From: Flaviramulus sp. BrNp1-15
Lineage (GTDB): Bacteria > Bacteroidota > Bacteroidia > Flavobacteriales > Flavobacteriaceae
Assembly: GCF_022259695.1 (NCBI RefSeq)
Contig: NZ_CP092099.1
Location: forward strand, 2,998,001-3,062,000
Direction of reading: 5' to 3'
Length of the DNA stretch: 64,000 nt
This document shows positions 63,124 through 64,000 of this stretch, in pieces (positions within the stretch are counted from its first letter, which is position 1; each line of letters begins with the position of its first letter). The position numbers were made by a program, and so were the translations under genes. Below the pieces are notes generated by a model. That model saw nothing but the letters and a program-made list of their open reading frames with translations, did not search any database and was not told the DNA's origin.

Positions 63124-63785
63124 TTAATAGGAAAATCAAAAAATGTATTAGGAAATGGCTCGCCTCTTAAAGTAAAATGCCACCATTCTTTTGGGTAATT
63201 TCTAAACCCATATGTACTCATAATTTTTTGAAGAAGTTGTCTATTAGCTTTCTGTTCTTCTGTTATGTTTTTATAACTCACCCAAGATTCTTCACCAAAA
63301 AAATCATATGGACTTCCCATGTCTAAAGCCTCACCCGTGTTTCCATCAATAATTGTTAAATCGACTGTGCTACCTCTACTATGTCCAGATTTTGAAGAAA
63401 TATAACCTGCTTTAAACAAATATCGCTTTCTAACTTCTGGGTAAAATGCATGCTTATTAATAGTATCGTTTAAATCTCTAGTCCATGTTACAAAATGATT
63501 TACAGCTTGTTGTGGTCTGTAACCATCATATACTTTTAAACACAAATTTTGCTCTTGTAAAGCTTCATGTACTAATTTTAACGCATTGGCTGCTTGAACA
63601 GTTAAAATTAAATTATTAGCATGATAACCATCAACGCGTTTTCCTAAAAAATTATTGGAGGTGTTATAGCGTAATTCAACTTCTAAATCTGGAATAACAT
63701 CTTTTACATAAACAAAACCATTTGGTAACTGCGAAAATGATTTTAAACAAATAAAAAAGAATAAAACAATTATTTTAAATTTCAT
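63120..63785 (-). CDS. D-alanyl-D-alanine dipeptidase (M15D family)
   Basis: A 221-aa VanX/DdpX-type zinc peptidase with a signal peptide (MKFKIIVLFFFICLKSFSQ). The zinc motif is SGHSRGSTVDLTII (SxHxxGxxxD), and the catalytic Glu and third ligand are in PKEWWHFTL (ExxWH). The substrate-binding YDGYRPQQAV is also present. The signal peptide points to the periplasm, so it is more likely a cell-wall recycling enzyme than a vancomycin-resistance VanX; no vanH or vanA gene is nearby. Confidence 0.92.
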   Translation of the reverse strand: MKFKIIVLFFFICLKSFSQLPNGFVYVKDVIPDLEVELRYNTSNNFLGKRVDGYHANNLILTVQAANALKLVHEALQEQNLCLKVYDGYRPQQAVNHFVTWTRDLNDTINKHAFYPEVRKRYLFKAGYISSKSGHSRGSTVDLTIIDGNTGEALDMGSPYDFFGEESWVSYKNITEEQKANRQLLQKIMSTYGFRNYPKEWWHFTLRGEPFPNTFFDFPIK

Positions 63786-63824
63786 AAATCTTCTTAATTA
63801 TGCTAATTTAGAAAATAAAAGAAC

Positions 63825-64000
63825 ATGCTATTTGAAAGTCCTATAAATTTAAAAATGAATGATGCCGATGTAATTTATTATCCTAATTTCTTCAATAAAA
63901 ATGAATCAGACATTTATTTTAAATCTTTACTCAATAATCTTAACTGGAAACAAGATACAATAACAGTATTTGGCAAAAGTTATTTGCAACCACGCTTAAC
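63825..64000 (+). CDS. AlkB-like 2-oxoglutarate/Fe(II) dioxygenase (5' part)
   Basis: An open frame starts with ATG at 63825 and runs off the right edge after 58 residues. VIYYPNFFNKNESDIYFKSL and the ending ITVFGKSYLQPRL resemble the N-terminal part of AlkB-family DNA/RNA demethylases, before the HxD iron motif. The start is divergent from the dipeptidase gene, 39 bp away. The call is moderate because the catalytic part is not in the window. Confidence 0.7.
   Translation, partial: MLFESPINLKMNDADVIYYPNFFNKNESDIYFKSLLNNLNWKQDTITVFGKSYLQPRL

Noticed and set aside
63120-63785. Vancomycin-resistance VanX
   Set aside because: It has a signal peptide and no vanH, vanA or regulator genes nearby; a cell-wall dipeptidase role is more likely.

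Overview
This 64 kb window is AT-rich chromosomal DNA of a bacterium of the Bacteroidota, almost certainly a member of the Flavobacteriaceae; the genus cannot be fixed from the sequence. The evidence is the -7 promoter box of that phylum (TAnnTTTG) in front of many genes, a cytochrome cbb3 oxidase with fused CcoN-CcoO and a single-heme CcoP, the local gene order (rsfS-ftsH-LUD-cdsA-psd-ACBP; ccoI-ccoS-ccoNO-ccoQ-ccoP-ccoG-ccoH), and short GC-richer intergenic repeats of a kind seen in this family. No rRNA, tRNA, CRISPR array, transposase or prophage gene was seen, and the window reads as core chromosome.

Layout. 1-7.6 kb: low-oxygen pyruvate metabolism on the minus strand (pyruvate phosphate dikinase; pyruvate formate-lyase, its activase and an OFA-family transporter). 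8.0-15.8 kb: fatty-acid beta-oxidation (acyl-CoA synthetase, then MarR regulator, hydroxyacyl-CoA dehydrogenase/enoyl-CoA hydratase, thiolase, acyl-CoA dehydrogenase). 15.9-22.1 kb: two secreted peptidases, a YdeI-like protein and an AAA/VWA pair. 22.2-32.0 kb: a Crp/Fnr regulator and the cbb3 oxidase with its assembly genes. 32.0-37.2 kb: a TetR-controlled tripartite exporter. 37.2-47.4 kb: UspA, HemN, Cu/Zn SOD and housekeeping genes (rluD, ddl, coaD, a SulP permease). 47.5-50.8 kb: a secreted carboxypeptidase, a GH88/105 hydrolase and a SUKH protein. 50.8-60.2 kb: Nudix, pyrE, birA, rsfS, ftsH, phospholipid synthesis and a DEAD-box helicase. 60.3-64 kb: an unrecognised membrane protein, an ECF sigma factor module, a D-Ala-D-Ala dipeptidase and the start of an AlkB-like gene.

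The most coherent signal is a small regulon read directly from the DNA. Five promoters (ppdK, pflB, ccoI, ccoS-ccoNO, hemN) carry a 14-bp dyad of the form ATGAnnnnnnTCAT. In all five the dyad centre lies exactly 29.5 bp from the near edge of a TAnnTTTG-like -7 box, which places it near -41.5, the position of a class II Crp/Fnr activator. The likely activator is the Crp/Fnr protein encoded in the middle of the window, whose own upstream region shares one of these sites. It would switch on PPi-linked glycolysis, pyruvate cleavage to formate, high-affinity respiration and oxygen-independent haem synthesis together when oxygen falls.

A second, independent circuit is at 62.6-62.7 kb. An ECF sigma gene and a divergent DUF6249 membrane-protein gene have identical promoter elements (TGTAACC, with 17 bp between TGTAAC and CGTC), which suggests an autoregulated envelope-stress module. 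Other regulatory DNA includes a perfect 13-bp-arm palindrome in front of the fad-cluster marR, a 17-bp palindrome overlapping the tetR -7 box, and a hairpin that encloses the only plausible pflA start codon. Intergenic DNA also holds three diverged copies of one interspersed repeat, one of them interrupted by a second hairpin repeat.
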